Below, in pieces: positions 1-11,181 of a DNA stretch of 64,000 nt. This stretch comes from Paratinospora sagittata. Its lineage: Eukaryota; Streptophyta; Magnoliopsida; Ranunculales; Menispermaceae. The notes below the pieces were generated by a model, which searched no databases, was not told where the DNA came from, and worked only from the letters and a program-made list of their open reading frames with translations. The stretch covers positions 16,539,438 through 16,603,437 of the forward strand of contig CM069598.1 in NCBI GenBank assembly GCA_035771175.1. The letters run 5' to 3'. The translations under genes and the position numbers were made by a program. How positions within the stretch are numbered: position 1 is the stretch's first letter; the number at the start of each line of letters is the position of its first letter.

Positions 1-259
1 ATTGTGGAAATGGCAATTAGAGCCTTGAATTTTGGATCACTGTGTGCAGATTGCTTGCTTATATGCGCAGATTGCTTATAATGAGCTTTCTTATGCATTA
101 TCCATTATCTTTGTTTTTGCTATAGTCATATTTATTCTCATATATCCGGCTGGTTTATCCATTTCATCATTTACAGATTTTTTTTTTTAATTGATTGTGT
201 AAATGTTTCTGTTTTTATAACAGTGAGGTCTCATCTAAATACCCAATTGTGGTTTTCAG
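1..259 (+). other. PGK: PGK intron, 3' part
   Basis: This AT/T-rich stretch precedes the first PGK exon in the window. It has a T-rich tract around 178-189 and ends in a CAG acceptor at 257-259, directly before the codons for [11 protein letters not shown] see no coding sequence, so I read it as the 3' part of a PGK intron. The upstream exons with the first 60-65 residues lie outside the window. Confidence 0.75.
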
Positions 260-3229
260 GGACGCCCAAAAGGTGTTACTCCCAAGTACAGTTTGAAGCC
301 CCTTGTGCCTAGGTTGTCTGAGCTTCTTGGAGTTAAGGTAATGCCTACTTTCCTTGTGAATTATTCTAATTTGGTGCTATTGCAGTCTAGTTCTTTTCAT
401 ACCTTATGCTCATCCATGATCGCCTTGAATAGGTTGAGATGGCCAATGATTGTATTGGGGAGGGGGTTGAGAAATTGGTGGCTGCAATTCCAGATGGAGG
501 TGTTTTACTTCTTGAGAATGTAAGATTCCACAAGGAGGAAGAGAAGAATGACCCTGAATTTGCAAAGAAGCTCGCTTCTCTTGCTGACCTTTATGTAAAT
601 GATGCATTTGGCACTGCACACCGAGCCCATGCTTCAACAGAAGGTGTCACCAAGTACTTGAAGCCTGCTGTAGCTGGTTTTCTTATGCAGAAGGTATTGA
701 CCGTTGCATATTCAAATGGTTATAATTATTTTTTCAAACTATTGAACCAGTTAAGTTTTACTGATTTATTTTAGCAAGTGTTGATATTGGCCAGAGTAGG
801 ATTTATTTATTTATGTATTTTTCTATTGAGCTGTGATATGAAAAGTGACTAATAGACTACTAAAGGAAATTGATTGCAGATATAGACGTTAAGTTAATTA
901 GATGCAGCAAAACATTGAGATAATAGAATTGAGCAATATCAGTTAAGAAATGAAGGGTGTCGCATATGCTAGTTATTGACTGCTCTATGCTGCTCTTGAA
1001 GCTAGGGATACAAGGACGCCAAGTCTGTGAGACATGCTATTTAACCACTTTCCTAGAAGTTTGTCTCATATTTCTTGCAAGACTTTCATCAGATGAATTT
1101 GGTCTCATGCATCGTTATTAGAATCCCAATTTAAATCTATGACTCTTACGAATGGATACAAGGGGAATTGATTTGAATCCTTAACATGAATGTCAATACC
1201 ACTAAATCTTAAAAATATAGTAGAATATTGTGATTCACAATTTAAATCCTACGATTCACAATTCAAGTCTTATGATTCAAGCAATTCATAAGATTCAAAA
1301 GTGAAAATATATATAATATATATTATAGATTTAAAATATCACGTCACTTTTTTTTTTTTAAAAGAAACTAATAAATATTATAAATAGTAAATATGAAGAC
1401 AAATACAATAACAAGTTTCACTTTCAATTTAAGCATTTTTTTAACCATTTCACATGGATACAATTTTTTAAAAATGTAAAAAATATGTAACTACTCATAG
1501 GACTTTAGGGTATGATTTTTTTAACCATTTCACATGGATACAATTTTTAATATGAACTAATTTTTACGAGGATTGGTTCTTCAACCGAAAAATCAGATCT
1601 AGAAATTAATTCTTTTAAAAATCATATCCTAGAGAAAGGAGGAGGTATAGGAAATGGATAATTATAAAGTATTATTTTTTCAATTTTAATTAGAAAATTA
1701 ATATAATTAAGTTATGTATTCTAATATTGGCAAGTTTTTGCAAGAATCAACTCCTTTATCCTTAGTAAAGGAATCATTCTTAACAAAATATTATTTTATT
1801 TGGGCTAGGAATAAAATGTCTAGTTAACAAAACTATATATTTAATCTCATTTGGTTATAGAGATTAGGCTATTTATATGTTTTAATCTGTGATTCATATA
1901 ATGCTCATGAATCTTATGATTTATTGATTTCAATCACGATTCGATTCACCTAATTCTTAAACGATTTGATTCCGATTCCCATTTGTAACTACTATGGTTT
2001 CATTTCTAGGATGGCATTGCATGCCTCATCACATGTAGCTGCACATTTCATCATCTGTCTTTACTTTGATGCCAGAGTCATTAGTGAATCTTATTGTTCT
2101 TTATCTACGCTCTTGCTATAGGAACTTGACTATCTGGTTGGAGCTGTGGCAAACCCCAAGAGACCCTTTGCTGCCATTGTAGGAGGCTCAAAGGTTTCAT
2201 CCAAGATTGGGGTGATAGAGTCCTTGTTGGAGAAGGTTGACATCCTGCTACTCGGTGGAGGAATGATCTTTACATTTTACAAGGCCCAAGGTTACTCAGT
2301 TGGGTCCTCTCTTGTAGAGGAGGACAAGCTTGATCTTGCTACATCACTTCTTGAGAAGGCCAAGTCCAAGGGGGTCTCACTTTTATTGCCAACTGATGTG
2401 GTCATTGCTGACAAGTTTGCCGCTGATGCTGACAGCAAGGTTTATTTCTTTATTCCAGTGGAATATAGTTGCATTTCTACTAGTGGAATCTGTATTGAGA
2501 AGTTAAAATCACTGTTTGTTGATATTGTAGGTTGTACCGGCATCTAGTATCCCAGAGGGTTGGATGGGGTTGGACATTGGACCTGATTCAATCAAAACTT
2601 TCAACGAGTCTTTAGACACTACCAAGACTGTCATTTGGAATGGACCTATGGGAGTGTTCGAGTTTGAGAAGTTTGCAGCTGGAACGGTGGTATGTATGAT
2701 AACTTAATTATTGGTCAAATGCAGAGTAATGTACAATTCGAAATTAATTTATTCGTTTAATCAACTGCCCACTAGGCATTTGGGCAAGATATAGGGATCA
2801 ATGAATGATCCTTAGCAGTGTTGTAGCATCTTTGGGATACCACGCTAGCAATAAAAAATTTATACAGGGAATAGAAACATTCCAAAATAGACTCATATTG
2901 GTGGGCTTCCAAGCCTGTATCAGACTAGACGTTCTAGAAACAGTGGTGTTCAAATGGATGTGTTTGTATGTTGCCTGTTTTTATGAACTGTTCTGAGTAT
3001 TTGAACTGCCATCATGTATATTCAGGCCATTGCTAAGAAGCTGGCAGAGCTCTCCGGAAAAGGAGTAACAACGATAATAGGAGGTGGTGACTCAGTTGCT
3101 GCAGTGGAGAAAGCAGGACTTGCCGATAAAATGAGCCACATCTCAACTGGAGGTGGCGCTAGCTTGGAGCTACTTGAAGGAAAGTCGCTCCCTGGAGTTC
3201 TAGCTCTGGATGATGCCACTTCCGCCTAA
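260..3229 (+). CDS. PGK: Phosphoglycerate kinase, cytosolic type, last five exons (5' partial)
   Basis: The enzyme transfers phosphate between 1,3-bisphosphoglycerate and ADP in glycolysis and gluconeogenesis. Exons are 260-337, 433-693, 2122-2439, 2531-2689 and 3026-3229. All four introns (95, 1428, 91 and 336 bp) are GT-AG and all junctions fall between codons. Together they encode 339 residues; cytosolic plant PGK has about 401, so roughly the first 62 are missing. Visible landmarks are [35 protein letters not shown], the hinge-side [31 protein letters not shown], the nucleotide-binding [14 protein letters not shown] and the C-terminal TTIIGGGDS and [15 protein letters not shown]. The KYSLKP stretch and a short ending after LALDDA, without the longer tail usual in plastid forms, favour the cytosolic isoform. 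One oddity is a valine codon at the exon 4 end (GTV) where the family usually has GTE. No frameshift or stop is seen. The three residues after LALDDA (TSA) are slightly unusual. Confidence 0.95.
694..2121 (+). other. Large PGK intron with foldback and direct repeats
   Basis: This GT-AG intron is 1.4 kb while its sisters are 91-336 bp. It holds a 34-bp direct repeat (1435-1468 and 1515-1548, containing AACCATTTCACATGGATACA). It also has inverted segments around 1285-1298 and 1909-1922 (CATAAGATTCA against TGAATCTTATG). These suggest an old MITE-like insertion of about 0.8 kb between roughly 1110 and 2000, with no clean terminal repeat or target duplication. No ORF of note is present. Confidence 0.45.
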
Positions 3230-5143
3230 GGCAAGTTGTGTTCCATTTTGATAGTGTGTCAATTCCCTTGGCTGAGTGTCATTTGCCTGGATTTTGTTAG
3301 AATGGTTTTTAAGAGCGCAGTTTAAGCTGATGCTTTGGAGGATGCATGTTCAATTTGAATAAGTGGCTTCCCCCGAACACCGAGTCGTGTATCGCTTGGA
3401 GCAAAACTCACTAATTTGACATTATGTTATATAGTTGTTTATATAAGCCAGTTTGTTTTACTAATTTGAGCTATGGCAGTTGGACTTTCCATGGATTTGA
3501 ACAAATCATTATCTTTTATGTTCTCCATGGTTGGCTCTATATTTAAGGGAGATTCATATCGCTTACAGGACATTCACGACCTAAAAAAGGTCCGTTAACA
3601 GCCACGTTCTCATCATACCCCCACTTGAGTTCATGTGAACCAGTCATTCTCTTACTCACTTAAGTGGCTGCCGTATATATATATAACTGATCTGTAATAC
3701 ATACTCTTGAAGGCCTGCATTGGTTTGAAACCTTAGCAACAGTCGGTTACAAGGTAGTGATTTATCCTGGATGTTAGCACTTATATTTGAAGGAAAGCTT
3801 TGGCTTTTCTGGAGAGGGACCATTTTGTCCCTAGGATCCTGCACAGGCAGGAGATTCGTGCACATGCGCCTGCCCTTTTCAGAAATTTGATAAGTAAGTT
3901 AAAATATTTTGTGTTGACTTTTTGAACAGTCTTAATTTTTTGTGAGTAATGCTAGAAGTTGCCTTCTCATTGGACTAGAAATTTCGAGACTTTGTTCTTA
4001 AGCATATGTATCTCATCAAGAGCTCTGAATCATTTTCATGGAAGTAGAACTCCAAACCATTGCCCTCTTTATCATAAATGATCTGTTAGCCAAATATGGG
4101 CTGGTTCAAATGGAAATTATCAATTTATTGGGACGTTTGATCTGTGGCGGATATCGGAGTGCAGGTACCTTTGGTTCTCTTCCTTAAATATTTGAATTGT
4201 GTGGCATCAATGGATTAAAATAAGAATGTCTCTTCGAAATGTAGTTATTTTTAGAATATTTCTACTGGTGAGGATTTCGTCACGTGAGAATCTCCTATAC
4301 CTTATTCTGTAAATCCTGATCTCCAGAAAAGTTAAGAGATGTTCATCTTTCCACCCCTTCTCCCTTTCTCTCTTTGCTCAGTAGTTGTTTATGTGATTAT
4401 TTTCCTATATATATATATTACGATAATTCTCTGACATTCATTTTCTTCTTTCTAGCACTTCAAGGTTTAGTCTTGTTGCAAATAACGACTTGGTATGATG
4501 GTCAAGGGTATAACGGGCTATGTTGGTGCCCAAAAAATCCAAACCCCATGCTGTGAAAATAAATGTTAGCTTGTAGGTTATGTGGGTGTAGAGGTTCACT
4601 TATTGGTCAGGGTCCTCTTGCTCCCTATATGTTTTATCTGTACCAGTGACCAAGGCTCATGCTTGGGCAATTGAAAAAAAAGGCAAAAGGTTCTTGTCGT
4701 CTGTGATGTTTCGGTCTCATGGCATCTTAACTATCTCACAATGTAATCTCTACTGGACTTCCAAAGCAGTGCTGACAAATCCATGTGTGCAAAATGGGCA
4801 TCCAGTTACAACACTTAGTTTACTTATTGAATAGCTAGACCGTTCAAATCCTTCCATTTAAGTGCAAAACTCTTAATTTGAGTTCTTGTAAAAAAAAAAA
4901 AGAAAAAAGAAAAAAGAAAAAAAAGGAAAAAAAAAAAAACTCAATTTGAATTAAATTCCACCAATTAATGTTATATCTACCATTGCCTATACAATAAAGC
5001 AAAAGAATCTGTTCTGGCATTCAAAATGGCTATAGTTTGCTCCAATCAAATGCCCCTAATATACCTGTTTTCATTTATCTAAAAATATAATACCATATGG
5101 TAACATTAATGTTCAAAGTATAAATTATCCTGTCCTCTTCCTG
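3230..5143. other. PGK 3' UTR and intergenic DNA
   Basis: The first few hundred bases after the PGK stop are probably 3' UTR, with AATAA-type A/T-rich signals near 3356 and T-rich stretches further on. Beyond about 3550 I find no recognisable coding sequence. A purine-rich low-complexity tract (A-runs broken by G) lies at 4890-4940. The short open frames here have no protein character I recognise. Confidence 0.5.
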
Positions 5144-5453
5144 ATATTGGGTGGAAGTCCAAATTCACCCAGCATAACTCATTAGCTGAGAGCTCAAATC
5201 CAATCCATGTCATAGTGGGTTTTTCTCACTATGTTACTGGCTTTAGATGTCAGAAGTGTCTATAGATGTCAAAAGTTCAGTTTCTTCTTGGATTTGGCAT
5301 ATTGGGTGGAAGTCCAAATTCACCCAGCATAACTCAGTAGCTGAGAGCTCAAATCCAATCCATGTCATAGTGGGTTTTTCTCACTATTTTACTGGCTTCA
5401 GATGTCAGAAGTGTCTATAGATGTCAAAAGTTCAGTTTCTTCTTGGATTTGGC
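5144..5453. repeat. 155-bp perfect-register tandem duplication
   Basis: Two adjacent copies, 5144-5298 and 5299-5453, each start ATATTGGGTGGAAGTCC and end CTTGGATTTGGC. They differ at only three positions by eye (near 5182/5337, 5239/5394 and 5247/5402). The copies abut with no spacer, so this is a recent local duplication. No ORF crosses it. Confidence 0.9.
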
Positions 5454-5618
5454 TCTTATAAACTTATTCTCTCCTTGATTCATGTGGAACACTTGCTGCA
5501 TCTTTTAAGAGTCTTGTAAATTTCTTAGTTAGACATTGACATCTATTTTTTATTTTTATTTTTCTTTCTGAAGAATAGTGCATTGCAATTTAAATTGACA
5601 AAAGAGAAAAAGGAAACA

Positions 5619-5862
5619 TTTAGGCTGCGTTTGGTTCAGTATCCAAAAACAAGATTTTTGTTTTTCACCATACCCAGAAAAGGTGATCGGAAAACTTAGA
5701 AAACAACATTTGGACGTTTCCCAAGATCTTGTTGTTTTTCATGGATAACATTTAAATCAATCTTCAAAATCCTCGTGTACCAAAAATTTCTTGCTGTTTT
5801 CATTTTCTTTATATTAGGAAATAGAAAATAGTTTTTGAGATGTAAACCAAATGCAGCCTAAA
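5619..5862. mobile_element. 244-bp MITE with 18-bp terminal inverted repeats
   Basis: The left end reads TTTAGGCTGCGTTTGGTT and the right end is its reverse complement except for one base (GCATTTGGTT). The element is A/T-rich, non-coding and has homopolymer runs. This GGCTGCGTTTGGTT terminus is common on small non-autonomous plant DNA transposons. I could not find a convincing target duplication outside the repeats; TTA/TAA inside the ends is the only candidate. Superfamily is therefore left open. Confidence 0.75.
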
Positions 5863-7719
5863 GGATGTTTGAGTGTTTTTTCCTTGTTCAGTTCTTTACT
5901 TTGCTTTAGTTTTGATAACTTTTCTTGTCTTTTCTGTTTATAATTTTTTTAAACAGGCAACTAAGGGTAAGTGGTGGGATTTAAACTCAAATTAACTGTT
6001 TATTTGGTCTACTTATTATTGTAAGTAATAAGTATAGACTTTTCTTGCATGTTAACTATAAAATAAACTTCTATTGTAAGTAATAAGTAAAATATATTAG
6101 CACATTTATTATTTTGGAGATTATGGTTCTACATAAGTCTACCTAGAGAAAGAGGTGGTTAATATACTTATAAAGAAATAAAAGTTTTACTATCCTCTAC
6201 TATCTTTTAGAGGTTGCAACTGGACTTATCAAACACCAATCAAGAAGTTTGGAGGTTTTCAATTAGGGTAATGCTAAATGAACCCAAAAACAAACTTAAA
6301 ATACAAACTATATTGATAAAAAAAGACCTTTACATGGTCTTTATTAATTTGCAAAAAGGTTAGGAATAAATATAACAAGTTTGTAGCCATCTCCGATGGG
6401 CGGGGTTTTTCCTATTTACTTGTAAGTGTAAGTATATCTAATAGCAAGGCAAATGTATAGTCCACATATATGAGGTAAGTATATAAGTTTGTTTTTGGTG
6501 CGTATTTGATTACGTAATCTTCAAAAGTGTAGTATTGTCTAAAATTCACATGTATATTATTTATCAGTTGGTTTTGGAAGCATTTATTGATATGTTTGTA
6601 TATGTTTAATTTAATTGGTACATGGCCATGATTTCTTTTGTATTAGTAATAATGGTAGCATTCGGACACAATTTGGACACTGTGCATGATAGTTAGCTAT
6701 AGCAGTGTCTAGCTCTTTAAATAGATACTTATGTCCAATATTTAGGTATAGTATTGGAGTATAGGTAGCTATTGCTAATTATTTAATTATCATGTGGTAC
6801 TTAATTATTATTAATTGTTTTTTTTTGTAGTTGAAACAAAGATCTATATAAATATTTGGTTGTCATTATTATTCCAGAAAAGATTGTCAATTGTAAAATA
6901 TAATTAATTATCACGTGACGCTTTCTTATTTTTAATTATTTTATTTGTAGTTGAAACAATATTTATATAAATATCTGCTTGTTATTATTATTCTAATTAT
7001 TGACAAAAAAATGTTATATAAATAGGTAAATACATGCTCCACATATTTGATTTAGGTATAGGTGGTTGTACGTGTTTTTCATCTAATTGTATAATCTTCA
7101 AAAGTAAAGTGTTGTATGAAATTTATCTAATAATATATTGTTCTATATTAATAAGTTATATTACATTTTTACATATATTATTACAACCATTGTGAGTTAC
7201 ATAGATATATACATGTGTACACACACATTCAGAGGTATACATTGATTTAATAATCTCACGCATAATAATATGATACATATGTTGAAAATACTGGTAGACC
7301 GGACTCCATCAGGCCATTCCAAAAAATATTGTACAGATCTTCAGGGGTACCTAGTCCCAGCTTCGCCATCTAGAACGACTCTTATAGTAGGTCGACCAAT
7401 GATGAACCAATAAATCATTAAGGTGCTTATTTTTCTTGGAGACCAACAATAAACATAAGTTTCATGGATTTCAAGAAAAGACCGACCTTCGTTATCCACA
7501 ATTTGAAGTTGGAGCCCGTAATCGTACAGATGGTCTTTTAACTTCATCATTAATGATTAAAGACTGCTGGATTCAATAATCTATAAGGAAGTTCTCTGGC
7601 CAACATGAACCGATTTGAGTTCTCATCCATTTATCGAATATTTTACTAGTGTATTGTTTGCAATGTTTATGAAACATACCAAGATCAGAACGTTTAAATG
7701 AATGGTTAAAAAAATACTT
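5863..7719. other. AT-rich intergenic DNA with diverged repeats
   Basis: There is no confident gene. Two diverged tandem segments at about 6785-6872 and 6905-6998 share GTAGTTGAAACAA and a TATATAAATAT block. A minus-strand open frame at 7341-7550 (69 codons) shows no family signature I recognise; it could be a gene fragment but I cannot assign it. A segment at 7138-7210 resembles 24132-24205. Confidence 0.4.
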
Positions 7720-8595
7720 TGTTGGTGTAAGATTTGACCAACATCAGTAGACTATGAGGTGGAGGGAAAATGTTGATTTGGAACTCGTCGGAGTGCTAGA
7801 GAAATCGTCGGAGGTTGATTATTTGGAAGAGGAAAAATAAGAGAATACAGACTATCATAAGGAACACCGGTGTGGTGTCGGCCAAAGGCCTTCCGATGCC
7901 TAAGTTGGTTCATAACTATGTAATACTGAACTCAGTCGAGAATGACTTAGAGTTTCTTACCTTTCCCTTAGGGGTTAGGGTCTTTTTATAGAGAGGGCTT
8001 GAGGTCTTTGGCTTTGTCGTAGTGTTGTTGTAGAATCAAGAATCCAACTTGTGCCGGGAGAACATATTTGATTCCTGTAGGATTTGGTTCGATCCCATAG
8101 GATTAGGATGACTTATCAGCCTCCTAGTCGAATTGGTAAAGTATCTGGTTTTATCAGAGTCGGGTTAGGAGTAAATCTTGAGCTTGTCGCAATAGATCAC
8201 GCCCTATCCCTATATGATAAGGCATTTCGTTGTCATCCGTTCCAGAGTTGGAGATCACTATAGGTCGGTATGCCGATCTGTAGTCTCTTGTTTTAGCGGC
8301 ATGGTAATGAAGATTTAGTCTGTCTTAAGGTCGATATATAGTGGTCGGTAATCATTGATATGAGATACCGATATGGATTTGTAGACCTTTTTTTGCCGAC
8401 CTTCCATCTGTTGTGACTGCGACATACATCTGGTCGGTAAAACTGACCATGGGCTCGGGCTGTGTGCCCGGTTAGGCAGATCGGTCCTGCCTATCCAGAA
8501 CATGACAGGTTGGTATATCTACCTGATACGGGCTACGTCTTACTGGGCCAGATTAATATGGCTGACGTTTCTTATGCTCGGTATATGGTCTAACA
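7720..8595 (-). repeat. 3' LTR of the Tat-type element
   Basis: On the plus strand the segment starts TGTTGGTGTAAG and ends GGTCTAACA, giving TG...CA ends on the minus strand. Bases from 7720 match 21866-22366 closely (shared TGACCAACA, GTGTCGGCCAAAG, ACTCAGTCGAGAATGACTTAGA), identifying the two as LTRs of one element in the same orientation. The divergence is visible, with many substitutions, so the element is not young. Length is 876 bp. Confidence 0.85.
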
Positions 8596-8610
8596 GTTAC
8601 CCCCAAGCTC
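8596..8610 (-). other. Polypurine tract of the Tat-type element
   Basis: On the minus strand the bases just before the 3' LTR read GAGCTTGGGGGTAAC, a purine-rich run of the kind that primes plus-strand DNA synthesis in LTR retrotransposons. Its position exactly next to the LTR boundary supports both calls. Confidence 0.65.
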
Positions 8611-8807
8611 CGAGCAATACTCATTGCTTGGAGGTTAGATGAAACGAAAAATACCAAGCCATTTAATGCTTTTGATAGTTGTGCTTCGAAAATAGTGCGG
8701 ACATGCGCCGCTTGACAACATGACTGCCACTGCCCGTTCTTTGACTATGGGCCGTTGATTTTGCTTAAGGATTCACGCTCATAATTGTGCCTTACAGGTC
8801 GTTTTCC

Positions 8808-8815
8808 TATAAATA
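8808..8815 (+). promoter_or_regulatory. TATA-like box upstream of the antisense ORF
   Basis: TATAAATA followed by GAG lies about 166 bp upstream of the ATG at 8981, on the strand of the antisense ORF. Spacing fits a plant promoter with a 5' UTR of about 130 bp. This suggests that the antisense ORF has its own promoter rather than read-through; the sequence alone cannot show activity. Confidence 0.45.
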
Positions 8816-8980
8816 GAGAACTGGTCATTTGCTCTCCATTCATTAACTGCGCTATGAGAGATTGGTAATCACTTGCTCGGCTATCCTGGTCTTCCACTCT
8901 TGCGCGGTAACTCTTTTCTCTGATATTTTCCTTTGTCTTTCTGCTAGGTAGTCTGTAGGCATAACCCTTAGGTTGTTTAG

Positions 8981-11174
8981 ATGGCTTCCTCTAGAGTAGA
9001 TCCTCATACCGACTAGAGAGCTTCTTCTTCATCCTCTATGGAGGTCTCCTATGAGGACGTCTTCCCAGAAGAGAGAGTTAGGGTTGACCCTCAGGTCGGA
9101 GGGAGTGTAGTAGTCCTATCCTCCTCCGAAGACTTTGAGGAGACCAATGAGGACGAGGAGGTGCTTGACGTTGCGCCTCTGTGAGTTGATAGGTCCCAAT
9201 GTAGGCTCGGTACTATCGAGCCTAGTACATCGGGTCGGGTTACTTGTATCCCCTGGGCCTGAAGACGCCGGGGTAGGTGATATTTTTTACTCGGTAGATC
9301 GTGTTCCTTACAAGATAAAGGAGCACTACTTTGCTTAGTTGAGGAAAGAACTCGGTATACCAAATTGTATAGGGTTGAAGGCGCCTACTCCTGGGGACCG
9401 AGCTAGCCACCCTAAGAAAATAGAGGTTGCCCTGTACACCAACCTCTTTGAGGATGGATTGACCTTGTCTCTTAAAACATCCATATGTCGCCTGCTCGGC
9501 CATATAAAGGTTGCCCCTGCTCAGCTCAATCCTAATGTGTGGAGGGCCATTCTGAGCTACCTTGTGCTTTGGAAGGAGAGAAAGTAGCCAAAACTTGACT
9601 TTCAAGACTTTGCCCTCGTATACCAACTAAAATCCCACCCGAGATGTAACATGTGGTATTATGGATGGGCTCATCAGGGTGCCGAGGAAAGCCAACTCCT
9701 GATCACCGAGAACCCCATTTCTAATAAATCCTGGAAAGACGAGTGGTTTTTTGCATCGGGACCTGGGGCAAAGGAAGCTTGCGTACCGGCCACTTTTAGG
9801 AAACCAGGTATCGAGCTTCCCTCCATACCTTATCTTTATCTCTTATCTTATTCTTGCTCGGTAGAGACTCATATTCTTTGCCGTTTTTGTCAAGTACTTG
9901 GAAAAACCTGAGTAGGAACGAACAATTCGACTTCTCTCGTGTTGACGAAATCTATCGGCTTCCTTTTATAGATTGGCTATGCCGAGCTGGTATTATCAAA
10001 CAGAGGAAACTCTTCTCAAGACGTAAGTTTAGCTTATCATGTGTTGATTTTGTACCGATCAGTTTTGTAGGTTCCGAGCTGAGACGACGTGTTTGTAGGT
10101 TTTTCTGCTCCCGGATCTTCCGTCAAGAAAGGGAAAAAGAAGAAAACAGACAAATCTGAAGTGATGGCACCCAAGAGAACTGCTGCTGGTCGGTATACTA
10201 TCGACCAGTCCATGCTGAAGGACCTCTCTGCTGAGCAAGCAGCTGCTGCTCAAGGGCCGGCCGGGAGATCGCTAAGCAACGTCCCGAAGAAGACTTTGTC
10301 TTCGAAGGGGAAAACTCCAGCATCCTCTTCTTAGCAGGTGAGCACTCGTGCTCAGGATACAAGGTCGGTGGGGGCCAAGTCAAATTCCCCTGCTCTTACC
10401 AACCAGGAGGCTGCCAAAAAGGCGAAATTTGGAGAAGTCGAGCGCCTTGTAACCAAAATTGGGGACATCAACCTAAACATCGACAACTACTTGGTCGGTG
10501 TCCCCAACGCCTTCTCGATAGTGATGAATGACGAGGACATGCGCGAGGGCATGGCTGATGCCTTTATGAAGTCGGTGGAGGTGAGTTCGTTTGTTAATCC
10601 ATTTTGTTACATAATGTGCTCTTCCTCTGTAATCTTTAATTGGGTTCTTCTTGGCTCTGTAGGCTGCTACTCAGAACGTGTACAACCTCTGACGCATCAA
10701 GAATCATTATGCCAAATTTCAAGATGCGATGAAGGATGCCTAGACAACCTTGGTAATCTGGGAGTCCAAGGTTGTAGCTCGGGATGTCGAGATCAAGAAG
10801 CTCAAGGAGCAGCTGAAGCTTAAAGATATCTAAGTGGAGTCGGTCCAGGACGAGCTGACCAGGTACCGGGCACAAATCCGAGCCACTGTCGAGACCCAAG
10901 CTGAGGAACTCTACCAGGCCCGAGTGGATGAATCTTGCGTAAAGGCAATAACTGTCTACTGAGCTGATCTGGAAGAGTTCTTTGGTGACTCGGTAGACTG
11001 GAAGGGCTTCGACAGGTGGGCCAGCTTGGCAATTGGAGAGGTATTAGAGGATGAGGAGGTCGAGGCTGAAGATCAGGGTGCTACACCTGCGGTTTTGGGG
11101 ACATCGTCTCAGCAGCCACCGGCTGGTGCTACCCCACAGTTCCAAGGACATCGTCCGAGCAACCTCAAACTGTC
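8981..11174 (+). pseudogene. Antisense ORF of Tat element (putative gypsy-type transposon protein)
   Basis: The reading starts MASSRVDPHTD at 8981 and continues through an acidic serine-rich stretch. Around 9340-9760 it has segments such as APTPGDRASHPKKIEVALY, APAQLNPNVWRAIL, LVLW and KSWKDEWFFASG, which match the plant domain annotated as 'putative gypsy type transposon' (Transposase_28). The C-terminal half (from about 10400) is charged and helical, likely coiled coil. Probable introns are 10581-10662 (GTGAGT...TGTAG) and about 9807-9890. Many stops (for example at 8999, 9182, 9585, 10332) and the insertion at about 11175 make it a pseudogene. Its function in Tat elements is unknown. It lies antisense to pol and just inside the 3' LTR of the element. 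Confidence 0.65.
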
Positions 11175-11181
11175 GACATAG

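Noticed and set aside
3022..3219. Minus-strand open frame opposite PGK exon 5
   Set aside because: It is the shadow of the PGK coding frame and has a low-complexity Ser/Pro composition.
7341..7550. 69-codon minus-strand open frame
   Set aside because: I looked for a gene fragment but found no recognisable motif, splice context or neighbour, so I do not annotate it as a gene.
9091..9626. Minus-strand frames in the antisense ORF region of the Tat element
   Set aside because: The conserved domain is on the plus strand; the minus frames have no family signature.
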